Shown: positions 1 to 6,344, counted from the first letter of the stretch. The stretch is DNA of 8,282 nucleotides from BOG-938 sp048498155 (GCA_048498155.1 JBEHYN010000068.1:1-8282), one strand, 5' to 3'. Program-made: numbers and translations. Notes: generated by a model from the sequence alone, not told the origin.

Positions 1-1
1 C

Positions 2-1309
2 GAACTGCGCGTGTCGGCGGACGGACGGAAGGTCTGGAGCTACCGATATCGGACGCTCGAAGGACTCCAGCGTCGGATCACACTCGGCGAATTCGTCGCG
101 GAGGAGGACGACAAGGACCCTGAAGCTGCGCCGCCCGACGGTGCGCCTAGGCCCCTGACCTTGAAGGCCGCGCGCATCAAAGCTCGGCAGGCACGGGCCG
201 TGGTTGAGGACGGTGGCGATCCGGCTTCTGATAAGCGGGAGGCCAAGGCCAAGGCGCTGGCCGAGCCGCTCAAGACGTTCAACGACTTAGCGGACGCCTT
301 TATCACTGCCTCCGAGAAGGGCCATTGGAAGCCCCGCAAGAAACAGAAGCGCAACCGCACCATTGAGGACGAAAGGGCCGTTCTGCGCCGCTACGTCCGG
401 CCTGTAATTGGCACCCATCGCCTGGAGGCAATCGATCGCCGGGTGATCCGCAAACTTCTCGCCGATCTCATTGACCGTGGCATCGGCGCGCAGACCAATC
501 GGACCCTGTCGGTCATTCGTCAGGTGTTGGCGTATGGCGTCGATCGGGAGCGCTTAGAAGCTAACGCCGCTGCACGGATCGACAAGCCGGCCACGGAAAC
601 GCCGCGCGTTCGCATCCTAACCGACGCCGAGCTCAAGTCGCTCTGGGGCATCTGCGCCGATTGCCCCGCAGAAATGCGCCTGCCGCCCAAAAAGGGAGAG
701 GAACAGGGCGTGCGCGTATATGCCGGCCGGCCGATGCGCATAGCCCTAAGGCTGGCAATGTTGCTTCTCGGACGCCGAACAGAAATCGCGTCCATGCAGG
801 TTTCAGAATTGAACCTTGAGCAAGGGACTTGGCTCATTCCCGGCGAGCGAATGAAAGGCGGCCTGCCCCATTTGGTCCCGCTGCCGCCGAAGGCCGTCGA
901 ATTGATCAAGGAAGCGCTCAAACTCGCCGAGGAAGGCGGTGCGGTGTCACCCTTTGTGTTCCCGTCCCCGCGCGATCGATCCAAACCGATCAATCCGGAT
1001 CGGCTAAGCCACGCCATGGCCGATTTGTCGGCGGTGCTGGGCGTTACCGGCGCCACAGTCCACGATCTGCGGCGCACGGGAAGCACCGCTATGACCTCGG
1101 AGCGCCTGGGGATTTCCCCATTCATCCGATCGAAGATTCTCGCCCATGCTGGCGACACCGGCGGCGGCGCAGCGGTCTCAAGCACCCACTATGACGCCAA
1201 TTCGTACATCGCGGCAAAGCGCACGGCGCTAGAGGCTTGGCAGGGGCTCCTGCTTGAGATCGTCGGCGAGCGGGTGCGCTCGGACAACGTCGAGCCAATC
1301 AGGGCCTGA
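2..1309 (+). CDS. Tyrosine recombinase / phage-type integrase, 5' truncated by window edge
   Basis: This is a site-specific DNA recombinase that integrates and excises a prophage or genomic island through a covalent 3'-phosphotyrosyl intermediate. The frame is open to the left edge: a GTG at 11 is available, but the preceding in-frame residues (E-L-R) continue the usual arm-binding motif (LRVSADGRKVWSYRYR), so the true start is outside, perhaps 25-35 residues upstream. Numbering from the GTG, the arm-binding domain covers about 1-60, the SAM-like core-binding domain about 88-190, and the catalytic domain about 205-415. The catalytic set is complete: Arg255 (in LLLGRRTEIA), Lys282 (in ERMKGG), His351 and Arg354 (in HDLRR), His379 (in LAHAG) and nucleophile Tyr394 (in THYDANSY). 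It resembles the P4-like integrase group. The 75-residue gene converges on it with only 9 nt between stops. It is probably active if the missing N-terminus is intact. Confidence 0.93.
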   Translation, partial: ELRVSADGRKVWSYRYRTLEGLQRRITLGEFVAEEDDKDPEAAPPDGAPRPLTLKAARIKARQARAVVEDGGDPASDKREAKAKALAEPLKTFNDLADAFITASEKGHWKPRKKQKRNRTIEDERAVLRRYVRPVIGTHRLEAIDRRVIRKLLADLIDRGIGAQTNRTLSVIRQVLAYGVDRERLEANAAARIDKPATETPRVRILTDAELKSLWGICADCPAEMRLPPKKGEEQGVRVYAGRPMRIALRLAMLLLGRRTEIASMQVSELNLEQGTWLIPGERMKGGLPHLVPLPPKAVELIKEALKLAEEGGAVSPFVFPSPRDRSKPINPDRLSHAMADLSAVLGVTGATVHDLRRTGSTAMTSERLGISPFIRSKILAHAGDTGGGAAVSSTHYDANSYIAAKRTALEAWQGLLLEIVGERVRSDNVEPIRA

Positions 1310-1318
1310 CGCGATGGA

Positions 1319-1546
1319 TTACCGAACCAGTGCAAAGAGCTTTTGAATCCATGACCGCCGGCGCCCCGAAAACACTTCGTCAACTTGGGGCTCATCATAT
1401 GACCGCAAGACACAAAGCAGCTCGCTATCACTATTTTCTGGTGGGAAAACTCTGACGGTCTGGCCGTCAAGCGTAGTGCCGTAAATCTCAATGTCGCGGC
1501 GCGCATGCGGGTACGCGTTACCATGCTGGTTGTCGTCGTCGCCCAC
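1319..1546 (-). CDS. Small hypothetical protein, 75 aa
   Basis: I do not recognise this protein. It starts with GTG at 1546, with a good ribosome binding site (GGAG at 1557-1554, 7 nt spacer), which supports it being a real gene. It stops with TAA 9 nt from the convergent integrase stop. The product is acidic in the N-terminal two thirds, with alternating hydrophobic and polar stretches (TTLDGQTVRVFPP, ELLCVLRSYDEP) suggesting a small beta-rich fold. The C-terminal end is basic (GRRRSWIQKLFALVR). There is no signal peptide or membrane segment. It lies directly downstream of the terminase-like gene in the same frame, 30 nt after its stop, so they are probably cotranscribed. An alternative frame at 1189-1524 runs into the integrase and reads poorly. 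The function is unknown; it is most likely a passenger gene of the mobile element. Confidence 0.6.
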   Translation of the reverse strand: MGDDDNQHGNAYPHARRDIEIYGTTLDGQTVRVFPPENSDSELLCVLRSYDEPQVDEVFSGRRRSWIQKLFALVR

Positions 1547-1576
1547 GATGCAACTCCAAATTCTGGCGGCCGTCGA

Positions 1577-1855
1577 TCAATCGCCTTTTGCGGTGCGCAA
1601 TCCCATAATCGTAAAGCTCACCACGCGGCCATCTGCATCCGCGAGTGGCTGCTGTGACCGACCATAGGCCCGGTCAAGGATTTCGCGGATCGCGGCGACC
1701 CGAGCGGCCTCGGATTTGGCGGACTTTGCGAGGCGTGCGAGCTCGGCTATGGCAGCAGGTGCATATTGCTGTGCGAGCTCGCGCACCGCTGCTGTCGCCT
1801 TGTTCTGGCTACCGGGCTTTCTCCCTGCGCCTTGCCGTGCACCGCCCTTGCTCAT
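1577..1855 (-). CDS. Small terminase-like / AT-hook phage protein, 92 aa
   Basis: The N-terminus (MSKGGARQGAGRKPGSQNKAT) is the Gly/Arg/Lys-rich start seen in many phage small terminase subunits and related prophage proteins; GRKPG resembles an AT-hook that contacts the DNA minor groove. Residues about 22-70 form a charged, Ala-rich helical region (AVRELAQQYAPAAIAELARL, then SEAARVAAIREILDRAYG) typical of the same group. The tail (about 71-92) is short. Small terminases recognise the packaging site and recruit the large subunit, but no large subunit, portal or other packaging gene is nearby, so this is an orphan or a remnant, or it serves another DNA-binding role. No Shine-Dalgarno sequence precedes the ATG at 1855; a GATAAT box 7 nt upstream suggests a leaderless mRNA. 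The similarity is from recall of the family pattern, not from a search. Confidence 0.7.
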   Translation of the reverse strand: MSKGGARQGAGRKPGSQNKATAAVRELAQQYAPAAIAELARLAKSAKSEAARVAAIREILDRAYGRSQQPLADADGRVVSFTIMGLRTAKGD

Positions 1856-1857
1856 GC

Positions 1858-1886
1858 GATTGATTATCGTTGATTTTCAATCAATC
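1858..1886. promoter_or_regulatory. Inverted repeat and possible leaderless promoter of the terminase-like gene
   Basis: GATTGATT (1858-1865) and AATCAATC (1879-1886) form a perfect 8-bp inverted repeat around a 13-nt centre that contains a further TTGATT (1870-1875). On the - strand, GATAAT (1868-1863) is a good -10 box whose predicted start point falls at or next to the ATG at 1855. The -35 region is poor (TTTCTG or TTCTGA). The repeat overlaps the putative -10, so a repressor or the element's own DNA-binding protein could act there. The symmetry is directly visible; the promoter role is inference. Confidence 0.4.
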
Positions 1887-2049
1887 AGAAAGCCCCGTCC
1901 CGCGGACCGTAAAGGCGCACTCACGCCAATAACCAGCAAAAATCCTTTGCCGAGCCCGAGTGTCTATCCCGACATTCGATAGGGATTGCGGTTTTTCTGT
2001 CGGACTAGACCGTTCCTACGGCGGGCCTGGGCAGAAGGCGTCGAGAGAA

Positions 2050-2064
2050 GCTTAGCTACTAAGC
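2050..2064. repeat. Short palindrome GCTTAG-cta-CTAAGC
   Basis: This is a perfect 6-bp inverted repeat with a 3-nt centre in the non-coding stretch ahead of the encapsulin operon. It could be a binding site or chance; nothing else in the window matches it. Confidence 0.3.
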
Positions 2065-2105
2065 CCGGTAGAATATCTGCGTTGGCGTGTGCACCCTCCG
2101 ATCAT

Positions 2106-2128
2106 ATTCCCATTATGCCGATGGATTT
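2106..2128. promoter_or_regulatory. Degenerate dyad upstream of the encapsulin operon, similar to the receptor operator
   Basis: ATTCCCAT (2106-2113), a 7-nt centre and ATGGATTT (2121-2128) form an imperfect dyad with a strict CCAT/ATGG core. The left half matches ATTCCTAT of the perfect dyad at 6232-6262 in 7 of 8 positions, and the centre length is the same (7 nt); the right half matches poorly. It lies about 140 nt before the encapsulin ATG, close to a TAATAT sequence at 2131-2136. It could be a weaker site for the same regulator, or chance. Confidence 0.3.
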
Positions 2129-2268
2129 AGTAATATTCGGCGTGTTGGGGCGGGGCGAGGTCATGGCTGTCGAGCGTATCGGCTCGCGCTTGTCGTCGAT
2201 CCGATTGGACAATTTCTTCGCGGCGGCGCTCAGGCCCCGTTCGCCATAGCCAGGAACAGAGGACACAG

Positions 2269-3198
2269 ATGGCCGAAACCGCCGAAGCCCGGCAAGCCCT
2301 AGGCGACAACGCCGCCCGTCAGTTGGCCAACGCCACCAAGACGGTCCCCCAACTTGCGACCATCTCACCACGCTGGCTGGTGCACCTGTTGCAATGGGTG
2401 CCTGTTGAGGCAGGCATCTACCGGTTGAACAAGGTCAAGAACGAGAGCGCGATCCGAGTGGCCTGTACGGCCAAGGACGAGTCTCTGCTGCCCGACACCT
2501 ATGTCGATTACGAGGACCCGGCGCGGGAGTATTTCCTGAACGCCGTGACCACGACCTTGGACATTCACACGCGGGTTTCGGACCTTTACAGTCGTCCCCA
2601 CGATCAGATTCGCGAACAACTGCGCCTGACGATCGAGATCATCAAGGAGCGCCAGGAAAACGAGCTGATCAACAGCGCGGACTATGGCCTGCTGTCCAGC
2701 GTGCACCCCGGTCAGAGGATCAAGACCCTAGGCGGACCGCCTACCCCTGATGATCTGGATGAACTGATCGCCAAGGTTTGGAAGGAGCCTGGGTTCTTCC
2801 TGGCTCACCCTCTCGCCATCGCCGCCTTCGGCCGCGAATGCACCCGGCGCGGCGTGCCGCCGCCCACGGTCAACCTGTTCGGCTCACCGTTCCTGACTTG
2901 GCGGGGCATTCCTCTGATCCCTTCGGACAAGGTGCCTATCGTCAAGGGCAAGTCCAAGATTCTGTTGATCCGCACCGGTGAGAAGCGTCAAGGCGTGGTA
3001 GGGCTGTTTCAGCCGGGCCTGGTGGGCGAACAGAGCCCAGGCCTGTCGGTCCGCTTCATGGGCATCAACCGCAACGCCATCTCCTCCTATCTGATCTCGC
3101 TCTACTGTTCGCTGGCCGTCCTCACCGAGGACGCGCTGGCGGTGCTCGATGATGTCGAGGTCGGCAAGTATCATGACTACAACCCCGTCTACCGGTGA
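2269..3198 (+). CDS. srpI: Family 2A encapsulin shell protein (SrpI-type)
   Basis: This is an HK97-fold shell protein that self-assembles into an icosahedral protein nanocompartment in the cytosol. The 309 residues match the usual family 2A length. Several stretches fit what I recall of cyanobacterial SrpI: ARQLANATKTVPQLATISPR (about 15-34), WVPVEAGIYR (about 43-52), DIHTRVSDLYSRPHDQ (near 100), FLTWRGIPLIPSDKVP (about 204-219), QGVVGLFQPGLVGEQSPGLS (near 245) and LAVLTEDALAVLDD near the C-terminus. No cyclic-nucleotide-binding domain is present, which separates it from family 2B. The N-terminal arm, long helix with charged residues (near 115-135) and C-terminal A-domain-like segment are in the expected order. 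AGAGGA at 2258-2263 lies 5 nt before the ATG. The gene leads an operon with the desulfurase cargo. Alternative: a phage capsid, but the close match to SrpI and the neighbouring desulfurase make that unlikely. Confidence 0.95.
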   Translation: MAETAEARQALGDNAARQLANATKTVPQLATISPRWLVHLLQWVPVEAGIYRLNKVKNESAIRVACTAKDESLLPDTYVDYEDPAREYFLNAVTTTLDIHTRVSDLYSRPHDQIREQLRLTIEIIKERQENELINSADYGLLSSVHPGQRIKTLGGPPTPDDLDELIAKVWKEPGFFLAHPLAIAAFGRECTRRGVPPPTVNLFGSPFLTWRGIPLIPSDKVPIVKGKSKILLIRTGEKRQGVVGLFQPGLVGEQSPGLSVRFMGINRNAISSYLISLYCSLAVLTEDALAVLDDVEVGKYHDYNPVYR

Positions 3199-5155
3199 GG
3201 CGGGCCCCGCGGCGCCAGGCGTGACCACTCTGGGCCAGGGCCTGCCCGACGAGGCCGAGATCGCCCGGTGGGCCAACGCCCTGTTCAGCGCTCTGCCGGG
3301 CCTTGAAGCGGCGAGCCAAGTCCCAACGAGCCCCGGCCCTGACGGCGGCGCGGCCGCTGCGGCGCGTTCGGCAACGAACGGACCCTTGGCGGCGCCATCT
3401 TTGTCGGCGGGCGGGCTGGGTCTGTCGCCGCCTGGAATCCCGGAACAGTCCGTTGGCCTCAATTCTATCCCCCTGGAGGGATATTTGGGCGCGGGCCTGC
3501 CCGGCGCAGGCCTTCCCCCTCTGGGGGTTTCCGGTATCGGCCCGGTCGGCCCCCTCGCCGCTCCGTCCCTGAGCGGATGGGGAGCATCGCCCACGCAGCC
3601 GACCTCGCCGCAGCACCCCGAGGGGTTCGCCTATCCGGACGACGGCGGATTGCCCCGGCTCGAGTCCGCGCCCGAGCACCAAGATTTATCGCCGAGCGCA
3701 ACTTCGGCGACGGATCTCTATGTTCTTTCCGAAGCGCAGGCGCGCAAACAGGGAGCGCCGGCGCCCGGCTCGGACTGGCTGACGGCGCGTGCGGATTTGC
3801 TGCCCGGCGCGGAAGACCTAACGCTGATCGTCGGCGACATCCCGGTTTCCTGGGTTGAACCCCGCCCATCCACCGGCATACCCGACCTCGAACAACCGCC
3901 GGCCCTGGCGGCGGGCGGCCACCCTGCTTTCGACGTCCAGGCCGTGCGGCGGGACTTCCCCATCCTGGCCGAAAAGATCCATGGGCGGCCGCTCATCTGG
4001 TTTGACAACGGCGCCACGACCCAGAAGCCACAGGCGGTCATCGACCGGCTGGCGTATTTCTATGCCCACGAGAACTCGAACATTCACCGGGCGGCGCACA
4101 CCCTGGCCGCACGCGCGACCGACGCCTATGAGAACGCGCGAAAGACCGTCGCCCGCTTCCTCGGCGCCGGCTCGGGCGATGAGATCGTATTTGTGCGCGG
4201 CGCGACCGAGGCGATCAATCTGGTCGCCCAAGCATGGGGTCGTCAAAATATAGGCGAAGGCGATGAGATCATCGTCTCTCACCTGGAGCACCACGCCAAC
4301 ATCGTCCCTTGGCAACAGCTGGCGACGGAAAAGGGCGCGAAGATCAAGGTGATCCCCGTGGATGACACCGGCCAGGTCTTGCTGTCCGAGTATGAGCGGC
4401 TGCTGTCGGATAAAACCAAGATCGTCGCCGTCACCCAGGTATCCAACGCCCTGGGAACAGTCGTTCCGATCGAGGCGATCATCGCCAGGGCCCACTCCGT
4501 CGGCGCGAAGACGCTGATCGACGGCGCACAGTCGGTGGCGCACGTGCGGGTCAATGTTCAGGCCCTGGACGCAGACTTCTTCGTCTTCTCCGGCCACAAG
4601 ATTTTCGCGCCCACCGGCATCGGCGTGCTGTTCGGCAAGCGTGAAATCCTCGAGGGCATGCAGCCTTGGCAGGGCGGCGGCAACATGATCGCCGATGTGA
4701 CCTTCGAAAAAACGATCTATGCGCCGCCTCCCGCGCGTTTCGAGGCGGGCACCGGCAATCTAGCTGACGCCGTAGGTCTCGGCGCCGCACTCGACTATTT
4801 GGACCGTATCGGGCTGGAAAACATCGCCCGCCACGAACACGACCTGCTGGAGTACGCCACGCGAGGGCTTCTCACCGTTCCGGGTCTGCGCATCATCGGC
4901 ACAGCCGCTGAGAAGGTCAGCGTGCTGTCCTTCCTGCTGGAGGGGTTTGAGCCGAGTGAAGTCGGCGCCGCCCTGGACCGATACGGCATAGCCGTGCGCT
5001 CGGGCCATCATTGTGCTCAGCCGATCCTGCGCCGGTTTGGATTGGAAGGCACGGTGAGAGCCTCCTTGGCCCTCTACAACACCTTCGAGGAGGCGGACTG
5101 CCTGGTGAGCGCGCTTCATCAGATCGCGGCTACGCGCGGGCGGCCCCAGATCTGA
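3173..5155 (+). CDS. Encapsulated cysteine desulfurase (SufS-type) with disordered cargo-loading N-terminus
   Basis: This PLP enzyme removes sulfur from L-cysteine, giving alanine and an enzyme persulfide. I number from the ATG at 3173 (660 aa; GAGG 12 nt upstream). An ATG at 3149 would add eight residues that lie inside the encapsulin frame. Residues 1-249 are Gly/Pro/Ala/Ser-rich and look disordered apart from a conserved-looking helix (LPDEAEIARWANALFSALPG, about 20-39); this extension is the cargo-loading region in family 2A systems. The desulfurase domain spans about 250-655: SNIHRAAH substrate/PLP region, His373/374 in LEHHAN, Asp450 in DGAQS, PLP Lys476 in FSGHK, and persulfide Cys614 in SGHHCAQP. 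All key residues are present, so it should be active. It overlaps the encapsulin gene by 26 nt in another frame, implying coupled translation. The extension makes it about 250 residues longer than SufS, whose usual length is near 406. Confidence 0.94.
   Translation: MTTTPSTGEAGPAAPGVTTLGQGLPDEAEIARWANALFSALPGLEAASQVPTSPGPDGGAAAAARSATNGPLAAPSLSAGGLGLSPPGIPEQSVGLNSIPLEGYLGAGLPGAGLPPLGVSGIGPVGPLAAPSLSGWGASPTQPTSPQHPEGFAYPDDGGLPRLESAPEHQDLSPSATSATDLYVLSEAQARKQGAPAPGSDWLTARADLLPGAEDLTLIVGDIPVSWVEPRPSTGIPDLEQPPALAAGGHPAFDVQAVRRDFPILAEKIHGRPLIWFDNGATTQKPQAVIDRLAYFYAHENSNIHRAAHTLAARATDAYENARKTVARFLGAGSGDEIVFVRGATEAINLVAQAWGRQNIGEGDEIIVSHLEHHANIVPWQQLATEKGAKIKVIPVDDTGQVLLSEYERLLSDKTKIVAVTQVSNALGTVVPIEAIIARAHSVGAKTLIDGAQSVAHVRVNVQALDADFFVFSGHKIFAPTGIGVLFGKREILEGMQPWQGGGNMIADVTFEKTIYAPPPARFEAGTGNLADAVGLGAALDYLDRIGLENIARHEHDLLEYATRGLLTVPGLRIIGTAAEKVSVLSFLLEGFEPSEVGAALDRYGIAVRSGHHCAQPILRRFGLEGTVRASLALYNTFEEADCLVSALHQIAATRGRPQI
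3380..3406 (+). repeat. Cargo-extension motif GPLAAPSLS, copy 1
   Basis: Residues 70-78 of the desulfurase (from the 3173 start) read GPLAAPSLS. An identical peptide recurs 56 residues later, but 8 of 9 codons differ between the copies. This suggests conservation of the peptide, not a recent DNA duplication. It may be a shell-binding motif. Confidence 0.6.
3548..3574 (+). repeat. Cargo-extension motif GPLAAPSLS, copy 2
   Basis: Residues 126-134 repeat the peptide of copy 1 with different codons (for example CTC for TTG, GCC and GCT for GCG, AGC for TCG). The residue after each copy is small (Ala, Gly). The extension between them is Gly/Pro/Leu-rich with no predicted fold. Confidence 0.6.
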
Positions 5156-5159
5156 TCGC

Positions 5160-6110
5160 ATGGCGGCGTCGATCAAAAGGGGGCGAACGGCCAGTCAGTA
5201 CCCGAACCTGACCAAGGTCGCGGCCGAACTGGGTGAACTGCGGATAAAGTCGCACAAGACGCGCTACGGAGCCGGCGCCTTACCCGATCTGCCATCGCGC
5301 AAAGCCATTATCGAGATCGTCGATGGACTGACCGCAGCGCTTTTTCCCCGGCATTACGGCCCGCCCGGACTGACCGGCGAAAGCCTCGACGCCTTCGTCA
5401 TGTTCACTTTGGCCAACATGGCGCAGTCACTGCAACAACAGGTCCAACGGGAGCTGGAACTAGCCGGCCACGACGATCAGGCCAGCCAAGACGATCACGC
5501 TGATCGCTCATACCAAATCAGCGCCGCCTTCATGGACGACCTGCCGAAGGTTCGCTCTGTCCTCGAAAGCGATATCCGCGCCGCCTATGAGGGCGATCCC
5601 GCCGCGATCAGCCTGGATGAGGTGATGTGCAGCTATCCCGGCGTCTCGGCGATCATTCGCCATCGGCTGGCGCACGGCCTCTATCGCCTGGGCGCCAAGA
5701 TGCTGGCGCGGATTGTCTCCGAGGTCGCCCATAGCGAAACCGGCATCGACATCCATCCGGGCGCGCAGATCGGCGAGAGCTTCTTCATCGATCACGGAAC
5801 CGGCGTGGTGATCGGTGAAACCACCGTCATCGGAAAGCGCGTGCGCCTCTATCAAGGCGTCACCCTGGGGGCGCGGCGGTTCGCCGTCGGGGAGGACGGC
5901 ATCTTATTGAAAAACTATCAGCGACACCCGACCATTGGCGACGATGTGGTGATCTATGCCGGCGCCACGGTCTTGGGTCCCATCGTAGTGGGCGACGGCT
6001 CCACCATAGCCGGCAGCGTCTGGCTGACATCGAGCGTGCCCGCCGGAAGCACCATAACCCAAGCCAAAGTCTTGCGTAGCGAAGCGTTTTCCGAGGGCGG
6101 CGGCATATAG
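5160..6110 (+). CDS. cysE: Serine O-acetyltransferase (EpsC/NifP-type CysE)
   Basis: This enzyme acetylates L-serine with acetyl-CoA to O-acetylserine, the committed step of cysteine synthesis. Residues 1 to about 195 are a helical N-terminal domain, and about 195-300 a left-handed beta-helix of hexapeptide repeats (IHPGAQIGESFFIDHGTG, VVIGETTVIGKRVRLYQG and later IVVGDGSTIAG). Catalytic residues by comparison with E. coli CysE: Asp197 (in GIDIHP), Asp211 and His212 (in FIDHGTG), His256 (in YQRHP). The 316-residue length and long N-terminus fit the EpsC/NifP subgroup. The protein ends in Gly-Gly-Gly-Ile; a C-terminal Ile is what CysE uses to dock into cysteine synthase. It starts 4 nt after the desulfurase stop and has only a weak ribosome binding site, so coupling is likely. 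Its position in an encapsulin 2A operon is typical and suggests it feeds cysteine to the encapsulated desulfurase. Confidence 0.93.
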   Translation: MAASIKRGRTASQYPNLTKVAAELGELRIKSHKTRYGAGALPDLPSRKAIIEIVDGLTAALFPRHYGPPGLTGESLDAFVMFTLANMAQSLQQQVQRELELAGHDDQASQDDHADRSYQISAAFMDDLPKVRSVLESDIRAAYEGDPAAISLDEVMCSYPGVSAIIRHRLAHGLYRLGAKMLARIVSEVAHSETGIDIHPGAQIGESFFIDHGTGVVIGETTVIGKRVRLYQGVTLGARRFAVGEDGILLKNYQRHPTIGDDVVIYAGATVLGPIVVGDGSTIAGSVWLTSSVPAGSTITQAKVLRSEAFSEGGGI

Positions 6111-6231
6111 AGCCGGCTTTCGACAGAAACGTTGGCGCGTGAACATCGCCGGGTCTCTCCGACCAAGCGCACCGTTCAAACGATTATAGTTTTGCTAAAT
6201 GATGCCCTCGCCTTTCAGCGATTTTCGCATC

Positions 6232-6262
6232 TTTAATTCCTATTGTTTTGATAGGAATTAAA
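6232..6262. promoter_or_regulatory. Perfect 12-bp inverted repeat, probable operator before the receptor gene
   Basis: TTTAATTCCTAT (6232-6243) and ATAGGAATTAAA (6251-6262) are exact reverse complements around TGTTTTG. The element ends 82 nt before the receptor start, in a 234-nt gap (6111-6344) that is otherwise GC-rich apart from a stretch near 6180-6200. No T-run follows the stem on either strand and the stem is AT-rich, so a terminator is unlikely. I favour a transcription-factor site. From memory, AT-flanked ATTCC/GGAAT half-sites look somewhat like those of the Rrf2-type cysteine repressor CymR, but that regulator is known from Firmicutes and the link is speculative. I see no clear terminator for the encapsulin operon in this gap. 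Confidence 0.65.
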
Positions 6263-6344
6263 CGCGGCTTTGGTGCGCCGTTCCAAGCGCCTTCGCCGCC
6301 ACGCCGCGCTCATGGTGAGCGCGAAAAATCCGAAGGGGATTAAG

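Larger units (their letters stand above)
1..1855. mobile_element. Edge of a prophage or integrative island (integrase plus two small genes)
   Basis: This is a grouping, not an element with defined ends. It joins a tyrosine recombinase of the kind that moves prophages and islands, a small protein resembling phage small terminase subunits, and an unknown 75-residue protein. No attachment-site repeat or tRNA gene is visible, so neither end can be placed. The integrase start lies off the left edge, and integrases of this type usually sit next to their attachment site, so that boundary may be to the left. Alternatively the element may continue rightward and carry the encapsulin operon as cargo. 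Confidence 0.4.
1856..2268. other. Intergenic region between the mobile-element genes and the encapsulin operon
   Basis: These 413 bases separate a leftward gene from a rightward operon. They are more AT-rich in places than the flanking genes. Short open frames (for example 1986-2249 +) have no ribosome binding site and no protein-like composition. Visible structure includes the dyad at 1858-1886, a short palindrome at 2050-2064 and a degenerate dyad at 2106-2128. I see no tRNA, no terminator with a T-run, and no convincing -35/-10 pair for the encapsulin operon, although its promoter should lie here. Confidence 0.6.

Noticed and set aside
2171..2186. Hairpin CGAGC / GCTCG ahead of the encapsulin gene
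   Set aside because: A 5-bp stem is expected by chance in GC-rich DNA and no riboswitch-like context was found around it.
1986..2249. + strand open frame of 87 codons before the encapsulin gene
   Set aside because: It has no ribosome binding site and an Arg-rich, low-complexity product, and it covers the region where promoters and dyads are expected.
2884..3594. Long - strand open frame opposite the shell and cargo genes
   Set aside because: It is antisense to two confidently identified genes, is Arg/Pro/Gly/Ala-rich as expected for a GC-rich shadow, and matches no family I know.
3818..4597. - strand open frame of 259 codons opposite the desulfurase
   Set aside because: It mirrors the conserved desulfurase domain; the coding signal belongs to the + strand.
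6232..6262. Rho-independent terminator for the encapsulin operon
   Set aside because: The stem is AT-rich, lies 120 nt beyond the operon and is not followed by a T-run on either strand.
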